A DNA stretch of 64,000 nucleotides from NCBI RefSeq assembly GCF_001500045.1, contig NZ_LQIX01000009.1, positions 1-64,000 of the forward strand. Reading direction: 5' to 3'. The stretch comes from Mycobacterium sp. GA-1199. GTDB taxonomy: Bacteria > Actinomycetota > Actinomycetes > Mycobacteriales > Mycobacteriaceae. The position numbers and the translations under genes are program-made. Positions 18,802 through 26,945 of the stretch are shown here, piece after piece (within the stretch, counting starts at the first letter, position 1; each line of letters opens with the position of its first letter). Under the pieces are notes generated by a model. The model had not been told where the DNA came from. It saw only the letters and a list, made by a program, of their open reading frames with translations, and made no database searches.

Positions 18802-19458
18802 TCACCCGGGTCTGCGGAACACCGTTTCGATGAGCAGTCGCCGACACCACAGCCGGTAAGCCTCCACACTCCAGCCGTCGTGGTGGGTGACCCGCCGAAA
18901 CGTCTCGACGCTGCCCAGCACTGCCGCCGTCTCGAGTAGTTCGTCGAACGGGACATCGGTGCGGAGCCAGCCGCGGTCCCCGAAGTGCTCGAGGATCCTT
19001 CCGATCTGCCTGGTGACACTGGCGATGAGGTCGCCGAGATAGCGGTCCAACTCGGGATCGGCGTTCGCGCCGCCGATGAGCGCGGTCGCGAGTTCGGCCG
19101 CTCGTTCATGCACATCCATCTGTGCGGCGATGACGGCGTCGACCGCCTCGTCGAAATCCTGGGTCTCGACGATCCTGCGGCCGACGTCGAGATTGAGGAT
19201 GTTGTCCTCGCCGGCTACGCCGAACGCCGCGTACTCGATGGCGGCGATCAGCAACGCAGCTTTGGGTCCCTGCGACTGCACGGTCTCCGTGGAGACCCCG
19301 GCGTCCGAGGCAATCTTGGCCAACGTCGTGCGCGCATACCCCTGCGCGGCGAACAGCTTCGCAGCGGCCGCCACGACTCGCTTCCTGGTTGCCTGCGCCT
19401 GCTGCCTGCGCAAATCGGAACGATACGAGCGATTAGGGGATATTGACTTGGGTGACAC
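18802..19458 (-). CDS. TetR-family transcriptional regulator
   Basis: A 218-residue regulator. The N-terminal HTH spans about 22-65 (RKRVVAAAAKLFAAQGYARTT, IASDAGVSTETV) with an unusual QSQGPKAALL in place of the common Y-F-K-ALL segment; the rest is a helical ligand domain. GTG start. It diverges from a glycosyltransferase gene across 51 bp holding an AATGA-N8-TCATT inverted repeat, so it probably represses that gene and itself. Ligand unknown. Confidence 0.88.
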   Translation of the reverse strand: MSPKSISPNRSYRSDLRRQQAQATRKRVVAAAAKLFAAQGYARTTLAKIASDAGVSTETVQSQGPKAALLIAAIEYAAFGVAGEDNILNLDVGRRIVETQDFDEAVDAVIAAQMDVHERAAELATALIGGANADPELDRYLGDLIASVTRQIGRILEHFGDRGWLRTDVPFDELLETAAVLGSVETFRRVTHHDGWSVEAYRLWCRRLLIETVFRRPG

Positions 19459-19461
19459 AGT

Positions 19462-19479
19462 AATGAATACTAGCTCATT
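19462..19479. promoter_or_regulatory. Candidate TetR operator between TetR and glycosyltransferase genes
   Basis: Inverted repeat AATGA (19462-19466) and TCATT (19475-19479) with an 8-bp centre containing CTAG, lying in the 51-bp divergent spacer. Its position fits an autoregulated TetR site; the arms are short, so the assignment rests mainly on location. Confidence 0.4.
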
Positions 19480-19509
19480 GGATCGAATTTCCGATGGGCG
19501 GGGACCGCA

Positions 19510-20832
19510 ATGGCATCAATCGTCATCGCCGGCATTCCGGCGCAGGGTCATGTGGCACCGCTTCTGACCGTTGCGAGAAACTTCGTCGATCGCGGCGACC
19601 GTGTCCGGTTCCTCACCGGCTCGCAGTTCGCAGACAAGGTCGCCGCCACCGGTGCGGAGTTCGTCGCACTGGCTCCCGACGCCGACTTCGACGAGCGGCC
19701 GCTTTCGGAGCAGTTCCCGGAGCGCGCGCGACTCAAGGGCGTCCGCGCGATCGCCTTCGACGTCGAGCATGTCTTCGCCCGGCCGGCCAAAGCTCAGTAC
19801 GAGTCGCTGGCCGCTACGCTGGCCGACCAAGCCGCCGACGTCGTGTTCGCCGATCCCGCCTTCGTCGGTGCCGCGCTTCTACTCGGTCTTCCGCGCTCGG
19901 CGCGACCCGCGGTGGTGATGTGCTGTGTGATCCCGCTCTGCATCGAAAGCCGCGACATCGCGCCATTCGGGTTGGGGCTGCCGCCCGCGCGTTACTTGAA
20001 CCGGGGCCGCAACGCCGCGCTGGCGGTTGTGCATCGCCGAATCCTCAGGGGCGCCAACGGACTGGTCAACGACCTGCATCGCGAAGTGCACGGAACGGAC
20101 ATGCCGGTCAGGTACCCGAACTGGGGCCGGAGGGCCGACGCGCTTATTCACTTCACGGTGCCGTCCTTTGAATATCCGATCACCGACGCGCCCCCGGCGC
20201 TGCGCTTCGCGGGGCCGCTGTCGGCCACGGGCTCACAGGCGGCGCTGCCGACGTGGTGGTCTGACCTGGACGGGACCCGGCGGGTCGTGCACGTCACGCA
20301 GGGCACGGTCGCCAATACCGATTACGACCAGGCGATAGGCCCGACGTTGAAGGCGCTTGCAGATGAGGACGTCCTTGTCGTGGTGGCGACGGGCGGGCGC
20401 CCCGTCGACACCCTGCCGCCACTGCCCGCCAACGCGCGCGCTGCCGAGTACCTGCCGTACGACGAATTACTTCCGCGCACCGCGGTTTTCGTCACCAACG
20501 GCGGTTACGGCGGCGTGCAGTACGCGTTGCGCTACGGCGTACCGGTCGTGGCGACCGGTGGCAAGGAGGACAAACCGGAGGTCGGTGCTCGCGTTCAGTG
20601 GTCCGGCGTCGGGCGGCGGATCAGGAGCGAGCATCCGACCCCGCGTGCATTGCGCCGGGAGATCCTGCGCGTGCTCGACGAGCCGCGATACCGGGACGCC
20701 AGTGCGCGCATCGCCGCCGACATGGCCGCCTCCCCGGGCTTTGCCGAAGTGGCGGCGGTCGTCGATGATCTCGTGCCTCGGCGAGCCCCGGATTCCGGGC
20801 AGCTAAGCCCTCCTGTGGCGCCCACTTCCTGA
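19510..20832 (+). CDS. GT1-family glycosyltransferase (UGT/MGT-like)
   Basis: A 440-residue GT-B glycosyltransferase. The N-terminal domain starts with GIPAQGHVAPLLTVAR, where the His corresponds to the catalytic base of the family. The C-terminal nucleotide-sugar domain has VVHVTQGTVAN, AEYLPYDELLP and FVTNGGYGGVQYALRYGVPVV, the usual donor-binding loop although the canonical HGG is NGG here. Likely sugar transfer to a small lipophilic acceptor or drug-like compound, consistent with control by a divergent TetR. Start ATG preceded by GGGG. No signal peptide, so cytosolic. Confidence 0.9.
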   Translation: MASIVIAGIPAQGHVAPLLTVARNFVDRGDRVRFLTGSQFADKVAATGAEFVALAPDADFDERPLSEQFPERARLKGVRAIAFDVEHVFARPAKAQYESLAATLADQAADVVFADPAFVGAALLLGLPRSARPAVVMCCVIPLCIESRDIAPFGLGLPPARYLNRGRNAALAVVHRRILRGANGLVNDLHREVHGTDMPVRYPNWGRRADALIHFTVPSFEYPITDAPPALRFAGPLSATGSQAALPTWWSDLDGTRRVVHVTQGTVANTDYDQAIGPTLKALADEDVLVVVATGGRPVDTLPPLPANARAAEYLPYDELLPRTAVFVTNGGYGGVQYALRYGVPVVATGGKEDKPEVGARVQWSGVGRRIRSEHPTPRALRREILRVLDEPRYRDASARIAADMAASPGFAEVAAVVDDLVPRRAPDSGQLSPPVAPTS

Positions 20833-21059
20833 GGTTCGCCGAGCATGCCTGCGCCGCTCGGGCAGGCGATGGACAGCGTTCGCTGAAGACCGCACGGGCG
20901 GGGGCCGTATGCCTGTAACGCCCGCGCCGACTCAGCGATGAATCCTGTGAGGTCGAAGCGTCGGGGGAGCGCCTCGGGGTGCTCGCTTCCGTCTCAGCGA
21001 CGAACCGTGTCGCACGGCGTTCACGCGCCAAACCAGGCAGAGAAGGGAGTGGAGGCACG
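20833..21059 (+). promoter_or_regulatory. Leader of surface-protein gene; weak resemblance to ydaO (c-di-AMP) core
   Basis: The 227 bp contain no gene. In order they show GAATCC (20940-20945), 16 bases, CGGGGGAGC (20962-20970) and GGGGTG (20976-20981), words and the first spacing that recall the ydaO/c-di-AMP riboswitch core. The region between the two G-runs is shorter than usual and can also be drawn as an ordinary hairpin. A second CTCAGCGA copy follows at 20992. GGAGG sits just before the ATG at 21060. Confidence 0.25.
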
Positions 21060-22742
21060 ATGGGTGCTCCGCTGGATGATTTTCGCAGGGATGTCCGGAG
21101 ACGAGGTATCGCCGTTATCGCGTCGGGAGCCGTGATCTCCCTGACCGCGTTGACCGCGGGGCTCGCGCCTGCGGTCGCGCAGCCGGATTCCGACGACGTC
21201 GTGACGACGGTCGCGCCGGAGCCCAGGGTCAGCGCTCCTGAGCCGGACGTGACCGCCGAGCAGCCGACCTCGGCCGCCGAACCGCAAGCACCGGCCACCC
21301 AGGTCGCCCCGCAGACGCAGGCGCCGCAGACGCAAGCCCCGGTCACCCAGGTCGCCCCGCAGACGCAGGCGCCGCAGACAAAGGCTCCGCAGACGCAGGC
21401 GCCGGCCGTCGAGCCTGAGCCGGCCGTCGAGCCTGAGCCGGCCATCGAGCAGGAGCCGGCTCCCCGGACCGTTGCCCCTCCGAAGACCAGCACAGCGGTC
21501 CAGACGGCAGAGCCGTCGACTCCGAGTGCCCCGCCGTCGACCCCCGCCGAGCAGAGTCCCGCGACCTCGGCCGCGCCCAGCGCCACGGGCGCCGCTCCGG
21601 CGACCAAGTCCGAAACCAGCGAACCGGCCGAACGGGGCCAGTCCACCGCGTCGTCCGCAGCGGTCGCGCCGGCTTCGGATACCGAAGCGCCGACATCGAG
21701 CGACAAGACCGCGGCGGAGACCCCCGCCAATGTGGAGAGCGGTTCGGAATCCGACACCCCGACAGTGTCGATCGAGAATGCCGCCAAGGAGATCGAGACG
21801 CTGGCACCGGAGACCCTCGAAGCTCCCGCCGAAGACGTTCAACTCGCACGCAACGCGAAGCCGGTGTTCGAACCGGAGCCTGCCCCCGCACCCGAGCAGG
21901 ACGTGGCTGCGTTCAAGCAGTCGGTCGACATGACCCTCGGCCTGAACGGCGCCGAGGCCAGCGCGAGCGCGAAGGTCGAGTTCGAGGCCAAGCGTGACCG
22001 CGACTTCGAGCTGGTCAGCAACGTGCGTCAGTGGCGGCCGGAGTGGATCGAGTACGACGAGTTCTACCGCCCCGTCCTGATGAACCCCTTCCGGGCACCG
22101 GTGCGCATCGTCTACGTCTACGACATGCGCCCCCGCATCGCCTACATCCCGCCGCTGTCCCGGCTGGTCCTCGAGGCGGCCCGGTTCGCCGCCTACAGCT
22201 TCACCGCGGCGGTGCTCAGCCCCGTCGTCGCGGCGGCCAACGTCGCGCAGGCGGTGTCCAACATCGCGGTCGGCACCTTCCTCGGCGGCGGTTACTTCCC
22301 GGGCGCCGGCCTGCCGTTGCCGCCGCCTCCGCCGCCCGTCCTGCGCTACGACAACGTGCCGGTGTTGGTGAACTACTCCAACGCCCGTTACGAGCCGTTC
22401 CGCGTGCGTCAGATCGTCGACGTGGGTGAGGACCGGGTCTACGGCGGCCGCAAGGTGCTGCTCGACGGCGCGACCCCGGTCTGGGGTGAATGGACCCAAA
22501 CCGCAAGCGGCGAGCGTCAATTCGAGGTCCGCAAGACCCAGCAGTTCCCGGGCTTGAGCGAACCCGCCGAGGCTCCGCTGCCCGGCGACTACCGGTTGCG
22601 GCTGGCAGCCGACGAGGCGTCGACCGGCGGTCTGACCGGCCGGGACATCTTCCTGATGGTGTCCGCGGGTGTGATCGGCACGCTCGGGTTCGGCGCCATC
22701 GGCCTGGCGTTCTTCCTCGGCCGTCGGCGGCCCGAACACTAA
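21060..22742 (+). CDS. Exported, membrane-anchored Pro/Ala/Gln-rich surface protein
   Basis: A 560-residue protein whose ATG follows GGAGG. Order: short basic N-terminus, signal-like helix (GIAVIASGAVISLTALTAG), a ~230-residue low-complexity region with repeated TQAPQTQAP and EPEPAV blocks, a conserved-looking globular part (about 290-515: WRPEWIEYDEFYRPVLMNP, YVYDMRPRIAYIPPLSRLVLEAA, RVYGGRKVLLDG), and a C-terminal membrane helix (FLMVSAGVIGTLGFGAIGLAF) followed by GRRRPEH. The Pro-rich stalk probably spans or penetrates the cell wall. Function not recognised; the globular part looks like a mycobacterium-specific domain. Confidence 0.75.
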   Translation: MGAPLDDFRRDVRRRGIAVIASGAVISLTALTAGLAPAVAQPDSDDVVTTVAPEPRVSAPEPDVTAEQPTSAAEPQAPATQVAPQTQAPQTQAPVTQVAPQTQAPQTKAPQTQAPAVEPEPAVEPEPAIEQEPAPRTVAPPKTSTAVQTAEPSTPSAPPSTPAEQSPATSAAPSATGAAPATKSETSEPAERGQSTASSAAVAPASDTEAPTSSDKTAAETPANVESGSESDTPTVSIENAAKEIETLAPETLEAPAEDVQLARNAKPVFEPEPAPAPEQDVAAFKQSVDMTLGLNGAEASASAKVEFEAKRDRDFELVSNVRQWRPEWIEYDEFYRPVLMNPFRAPVRIVYVYDMRPRIAYIPPLSRLVLEAARFAAYSFTAAVLSPVVAAANVAQAVSNIAVGTFLGGGYFPGAGLPLPPPPPPVLRYDNVPVLVNYSNARYEPFRVRQIVDVGEDRVYGGRKVLLDGATPVWGEWTQTASGERQFEVRKTQQFPGLSEPAEAPLPGDYRLRLAADEASTGGLTGRDIFLMVSAGVIGTLGFGAIGLAFFLGRRRPEH

Positions 22743-22816
22743 CGGGGCCCGCCCGCGCACCGGAAAAGGTCGTCACCGCCGTTACGCCGCCGTCAACAAA
22801 GGTGCATGATGGTGCG

Positions 22817-24472
22817 ATGCCCGAGGTTCGCGTGGGTCCGCTGCTTCGTCACGTCGGCAAGACCGACGCGACCGTGTGGGTCGAGACGGACAAGCCGTGC
22901 GGTGTCGAGGTCCTGGGCAGCCACGCGGACACCTTCGAGGTCGAAGGTCACCACTTCGCGATCGTCTGCGTGACCGACCTCGACCCTGAGAGCGAGCACC
23001 CCTATGAAGTGCACCTCGACGGGGAAAAGGCCTGGCCGCCAGAGGGATATGAGTATCCGCAACCGCGGATCAGGTTGATGCCGCGGGACGGCTCGCTGCG
23101 GCTGCTTTTCGGGTCCTGCCGTGCCTCGGCCCCGCATCGCCCGCCCTACACCTATCAGCACTGGTGGCACCCCAAGGGCAAGGGAATCGACGTGCTGCGC
23201 ACCTACGGGATGCGGATGCTGCGCCAGCCGTCGGCGCTGTGGCCCGACGCCATGCTGATGATGGGCGACCAGCTCTACGCCGACCAGGTGAACGACACGA
23301 TCAAGGATCTGGTCGCCGACCGCGAGGTACACGCCAACGGCCCCGTCGAGGTGCTCGAGGACTTCGAGGAGTACTGCATCGGCTACTGGGACGCCTGGTG
23401 CGATCCGGTCGTGCGGTGGATGCTCTCGACCGTTCCGACGTCGATGATGTTCGACGATCACGAGATCAACGACAAGTGGAACACCTCGCAAGCCTGGCTC
23501 GACGAGAAGCGACAGACCGACTGGTATCAGACCCGGATCATCGGCGGGCTGATGTCCTACTGGATCTACCAGCACCTCGGCAACATGTCGCCCGACGAAC
23601 TGGCCAAGGACCAGACGTTCCAGCGCGTCATCGAGACCAGACAGGGCGCCGAGCCGATTCGCGAACTCGCCGAGATGGCCGAGAAGGACGACGGCACATC
23701 CCATTTCAGCATGTGTCGCGATCTCGGTGCGGCGCGGCTGATCGTCGTCGACGCCCGCACCGGCCGCCAGCTCAAACCCGGACGGCGCCGGATCACCACC
23801 GACGAGGAATGGGACTGGATCACCGCCAACGCCGACGGGAACTACCAGCACCTCCTGTTCGCCAGCTCGCTGCCGATCCTGCTGCCCTACGGAATGCACC
23901 ACATCGAAGCGTGGTCGGAGGCCGTCGGCGACGGCGCATGGGGACGACGGCTGACCGGGCTGGGGGAGAAGGTTCGCATCACCGCCAACCTCGACCACTG
24001 GGCGTGTTTTCAGGAAAGCTTCCGACGCTTCGAGGATCTGGTCATCGACGTGGCGAGCGGACGGCGAGGTCCCGCCCCCGACTCGATGGTGCTGTTCGGT
24101 GGCGATGTGCACCACTGCTGGGTGTCCGAGGTCTCGCTGGATGACGCTGTGCCCGAGGAGGCGACGCGGCTGGGCACCAAGGTGTGGCAGGTCGTCTGTT
24201 CGGGACTGCGTAAAGAGCCCTCCGCGGTCGAGCGAGTCATCCTGCGGCTGGGCCACACCGGTTTCGTCGAAGCCGTCGGCAAGGCGCTGGTGAAAACGAC
24301 CAAGGTGCCCAAGCCGCGGCTGCGCTGGCGACCCGTCACCATGCCGCACTTCCGCAATCAGGTTGGGACGCTGGAGATCGCGGGCGGCGAGATGGGCGTA
24401 CGGATCGAGAAGGTCACCGGTGGCTGGCGCAAACCGCACCTGACCACCGTCATCGAGCACAAACTGCTCTAG
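22817..24472 (+). CDS. PhoD-like metallophosphatase family protein
   Basis: A 551-residue protein with the PhoD-type catalytic layout: GSCRAS (about 104), MMGDQLYADQ (metal-binding Asp), MMFDDHEINDKW (Asp-Asp-His), IVVDAR and LFGGDVHHCWVSEV near the C-terminus. The N-terminal ~90 residues form the beta-sandwich that precedes the catalytic domain in this family. No signal peptide is seen at the ATG 22817, so it is probably cytosolic, unlike secreted alkaline phosphodiesterases. The upstream open frame (from 22490) overlaps the preceding gene and was rejected. Substrate unknown. Confidence 0.87.
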   Translation: MPEVRVGPLLRHVGKTDATVWVETDKPCGVEVLGSHADTFEVEGHHFAIVCVTDLDPESEHPYEVHLDGEKAWPPEGYEYPQPRIRLMPRDGSLRLLFGSCRASAPHRPPYTYQHWWHPKGKGIDVLRTYGMRMLRQPSALWPDAMLMMGDQLYADQVNDTIKDLVADREVHANGPVEVLEDFEEYCIGYWDAWCDPVVRWMLSTVPTSMMFDDHEINDKWNTSQAWLDEKRQTDWYQTRIIGGLMSYWIYQHLGNMSPDELAKDQTFQRVIETRQGAEPIRELAEMAEKDDGTSHFSMCRDLGAARLIVVDARTGRQLKPGRRRITTDEEWDWITANADGNYQHLLFASSLPILLPYGMHHIEAWSEAVGDGAWGRRLTGLGEKVRITANLDHWACFQESFRRFEDLVIDVASGRRGPAPDSMVLFGGDVHHCWVSEVSLDDAVPEEATRLGTKVWQVVCSGLRKEPSAVERVILRLGHTGFVEAVGKALVKTTKVPKPRLRWRPVTMPHFRNQVGTLEIAGGEMGVRIEKVTGGWRKPHLTTVIEHKLL

Positions 24473-24521
24473 GTGTACCGACCGCAATGGTTGAGTAAGG
24501 CGTGCACCGGTCGATCTGGGC

Positions 24522-25811
24522 TCAGGCGGGCGTGAGGTGGATCGGAAGTCGGGTGGGGCCGCGCAGTGAGCTGTGCGTTGACCATTCCGTCGGGCCCGTC
24601 GGGCTGATCCGCGCCACGCGGGTGACGAGTTGGCGGAGTACGGCCTGCGCTTCCATGCGGGCCAGCGGCGCTCCGAGGCACATGTGTGCGCCGTAGCCGA
24701 ATGCGATGTGCTTGCGCGGGTCGCGGTCCGCACGGAACTCGTCGGGTTCTTCGAAAGCGGCGGGATCACGGTTCGCCGCGCCGAAGGACAGCAGCACGCG
24801 TGACCCGGCGGGGATGACGACGTCGCCGATGCGGTAAGCGGCGCGGGTGTAGCGGTACAGGTTCTGAATCGGTGTGGTGAACCGTAGATGTTCCTCTACC
24901 GCAAGCGGAATCAGATCCGGGTTCGCGCGAATGAGGTCGTACTGATCGGGTCGATGGGCGAGGGTGTCGAACATCCCGCCCAGCAGGTTGGTCGTCGTCT
25001 CGTTGCCGGCGATGAGCAGATGGCTGGCGATGAGGAGGAGCTGCTGGTCGGTGAGGCTTCCGTCAGTGTTGTGCTCGAGTAGCCGCCCGAGCACGGTGTC
25101 CGACCCCTTGAGTCCGCCCGCCGCGAATTGTGTTCTGAAATAGCGGTGTAGGGCCGCCATGGCAACCGCGGATCTGGCCGCGCTGGTGATGCCGCCAACC
25201 GTGGGCTTCAGCTCCATCAGCCCCACGCCGCGCTCCGACCAGCGGCGGAAGTCGTCGAGGTCGGTATCGGGAACGCCAAGGATCTTGGCGATCAGGCGGA
25301 TCGGCATCGGTACCGCCAGGCGTTGCACGACATCGCAACCGGGATTGTCCAGCAGGTCGGTGACCAGTTCGACGGCGAGTTTCTCGGTAATCTCCTGCCA
25401 AGACTCCATGGCGCCTCTGCTGAATCCCGGTTGGACCTGCTTGCGCAGGCGGGCGTGTTCGTCGCCGTCGGTGAGCACTGCGAGCGGCGCAGAGAACCGC
25501 AACCGCGTGACCCCTTGGGTGCTGGTGACCTGGTCGGTATCGCGCAGCGCGGCCCGCACGTCGTCGAGGCGGGCCACGATGAAGGTGGCACGTCGTGGGT
25601 TGTAGTGCACACGGCCGCCGCGGTGCAGGGCCCGATACGCGTCGACGGGTTGTGCGGCAGCGGCCGGATCCTGTGGGTCATAGTCGGTGTTGATCGCACC
25701 GGTCCAACCGTCGTAGCCGCGCCGGCGCGTGCGGATGGCGGCGGCGACGTTCATCCGGATCGCATCGCCGACCAGTTTGAGAGTCCGGGCCGTCTGATCG
25801 CTCCTGTTCAT
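24522..25811 (-). CDS. Cytochrome P450
   Basis: A 429-residue soluble P450. Marks are the I-helix LLIAGNETTTNLL (oxygen activation), the K-helix EEHLR, and the haem loop FGYGAHMCLGAPLAR with the proximal Cys. The N-terminus lacks a membrane anchor, as usual for bacterial class I enzymes that need a separate ferredoxin, which is not encoded nearby. The ATG overlaps the stop of the upstream DoxX-like gene as ATGA, so both are cotranscribed from the TetR-controlled divergent promoter. Substrate unknown; induction by a lipophilic ligand is likely from context. Confidence 0.93.
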   Translation of the reverse strand: MNRSDQTARTLKLVGDAIRMNVAAAIRTRRRGYDGWTGAINTDYDPQDPAAAAQPVDAYRALHRGGRVHYNPRRATFIVARLDDVRAALRDTDQVTSTQGVTRLRFSAPLAVLTDGDEHARLRKQVQPGFSRGAMESWQEITEKLAVELVTDLLDNPGCDVVQRLAVPMPIRLIAKILGVPDTDLDDFRRWSERGVGLMELKPTVGGITSAARSAVAMAALHRYFRTQFAAGGLKGSDTVLGRLLEHNTDGSLTDQQLLLIASHLLIAGNETTTNLLGGMFDTLAHRPDQYDLIRANPDLIPLAVEEHLRFTTPIQNLYRYTRAAYRIGDVVIPAGSRVLLSFGAANRDPAAFEEPDEFRADRDPRKHIAFGYGAHMCLGAPLARMEAQAVLRQLVTRVARISPTGPTEWSTHSSLRGPTRLPIHLTPA

Positions 25812-26104
25812 CGGCGCCCGCGACGGATTTGGAATTGCGCGAGGAGGATCGCAATCGTCAGATAGGCAACGTAGCAGGCGGATACGAGGGTCGACAGCCG
25901 ACGGGTGCGGGGAATCGCCATGAGGAGTCCCATCAGTGTTTCAAGCCCGCCGTTGACGTAGGTGAAGGTGCGGGCGCGGGCGGGGAATCCGAGACGATTG
26001 ACGGGATCGAACAAACGCGGCACGACGAAGTGCGCCGCACCGGTCAGGCTCACCATGAGACCCATCAGTTGTCGTGAGTGCGCAGTGTCGACGTCGGTCC
26101 TCAC
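25808..26104 (-). CDS. Small DoxX-like membrane protein
   Basis: About 98 residues with three to four hydrophobic helices (LMGLMVSLTGAAHFVVPRLF, YVNGGLETLMGLLMAIP, LSTLVSACYVAYLTIAILLAQF) and FDPVNRLGFP, reminiscent of DoxX/MauE-type proteins. I place the start at GTG 26104; a TTG at 26146 would lie inside the 29-bp palindrome. It is the first gene of the P450 unit. Function unknown; such proteins are sometimes linked to redox or oxidase systems. Confidence 0.65.
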   Translation of the reverse strand: MRTDVDTAHSRQLMGLMVSLTGAAHFVVPRLFDPVNRLGFPARARTFTYVNGGLETLMGLLMAIPRTRRLSTLVSACYVAYLTIAILLAQFQIRRGRR

Positions 26105-26130
26105 TGTGGACCCCGATCCTGCGCCGCTAT

Positions 26131-26159
26131 CATTTACGAGAAACAATTTCTCGTAAATG
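26131..26159. promoter_or_regulatory. 29-bp perfect palindrome, candidate TetR operator
   Basis: CATTTACGAGAAA (26131-26143), CAA spacer, TTTCTCGTAAATG (26147-26159): 13-bp arms without a mismatch, between the divergent TetR gene and the DoxX-like/P450 unit. Length, symmetry and position are those of an autoregulatory TetR operator covering both promoters. Confidence 0.75.
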
Positions 26160-26204
26160 ATGCTACGTGCCGTGGCGGTTGTCCAGAGGCTCTACCTTGT
26201 CCGT

Positions 26205-26795
26205 GTGAGCCAAACCCGGCGCGGGCGACCGCGCAGTGCGTCCGTGCACGAGGCGATCCTCGACGCCACGCGGACGCTGCTGGCCGAAGCGGGCTATCGC
26301 GGGGTATCCATGGACAAGGTCGCTGCGATCGCGGGCGTTGGTGTCCAGACCGTGTATCGGCGTTGGCCCTCCAAGGCGCCGTTGGTGGCGGAGGCGGTCA
26401 TGCGGGCGTACGACCAAACCGACTTCACCCTTCCAGACACCGGCGATACCCGCGCGGACCTGACGACATGGATGCGCATTTACGCCGAGTTCGGTTCGGC
26501 CGCCGAGAACGTCGCACTGGTTCGCTCGCTCGCCGCCGCCGCTGCCGAGAACCTGCGCGACCGCGACACCCTCTACCGACAACTCACCAGCCGCTTCCAT
26601 GACGCCGTGGTGGACCGGTTGCGCATCGGTGTCTCAGCGGGCCAGATTCGCGACGACGTCGACATCGAAGCAGCCGCCGACGCATTGATCGGAGCGACGC
26701 TGTACCGATCGCTCAGCGTGACGTCATCCGCGCGCGAAACGGCCAAACGCTACCTCGCAGTGATAGATGCACTGCTGCGTGGCATCGAGCGCTAA
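26205..26795 (+). CDS. TetR-family transcriptional regulator
   Basis: A 196-residue repressor if started at GTG 26205 (SQTRRGRPRSASVHEAIL follows); ATGs at 26157/26160 lie in or next to the palindrome and would add 16 residues unlike the family. HTH: ILDATRTLLAEAGYRGVSMDK, IAGVGVQTVYRRWPSKAPLV. The C-terminal domain has the AAADALIGATLYRSL segment typical of the TetR_C subgroup. It diverges from the DoxX-like/P450 pair and most likely represses it by binding 26131-26159. Confidence 0.9.
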   Translation: MSQTRRGRPRSASVHEAILDATRTLLAEAGYRGVSMDKVAAIAGVGVQTVYRRWPSKAPLVAEAVMRAYDQTDFTLPDTGDTRADLTTWMRIYAEFGSAAENVALVRSLAAAAAENLRDRDTLYRQLTSRFHDAVVDRLRIGVSAGQIRDDVDIEAAADALIGATLYRSLSVTSSARETAKRYLAVIDALLRGIER

Positions 26796-26855
26796 TGCCT
26801 GGCGGCGGATGGGACGAAACGGTCAACGCCGGGGCCAAGACCTGGTAGGCCCCGC

Positions 26856-26912
26856 CGAAATCTGCACCAGGGTCACTGTCTTACGAAAATTACAGCCCTG
26901 GTGCAGACTTCG
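26856..26912. terminator. Inverted repeat between convergent genes
   Basis: CGAAATCTGCACCAGGG (26856-26872) pairs with CCCTGGTGCAGACTTCG (26896-26912), one mismatch, 23-base loop. A second small inverted repeat GGGGCC/GGCCCC lies just before it (about 26831-26853). Placed between the converging TetR and SDR genes, it could end both transcripts or be a dispersed intergenic repeat. Confidence 0.55.
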
Positions 26913-26945
26913 CCGCAAGTTGAGTCCCGTGGCCGGTCCAAGCCG

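Noticed and set aside
21021..22760. 579-codon minus-strand frame opposite the surface protein
   Set aside because: Arg/Gly-rich mirror of a GC-rich gene; the plus strand has a Shine-Dalgarno, signal peptide and membrane anchor.
22490..22816. Extended N-terminus of the PhoD-like protein
   Set aside because: Overlaps the 3' end of the preceding gene and is Arg-rich out-of-frame sequence.
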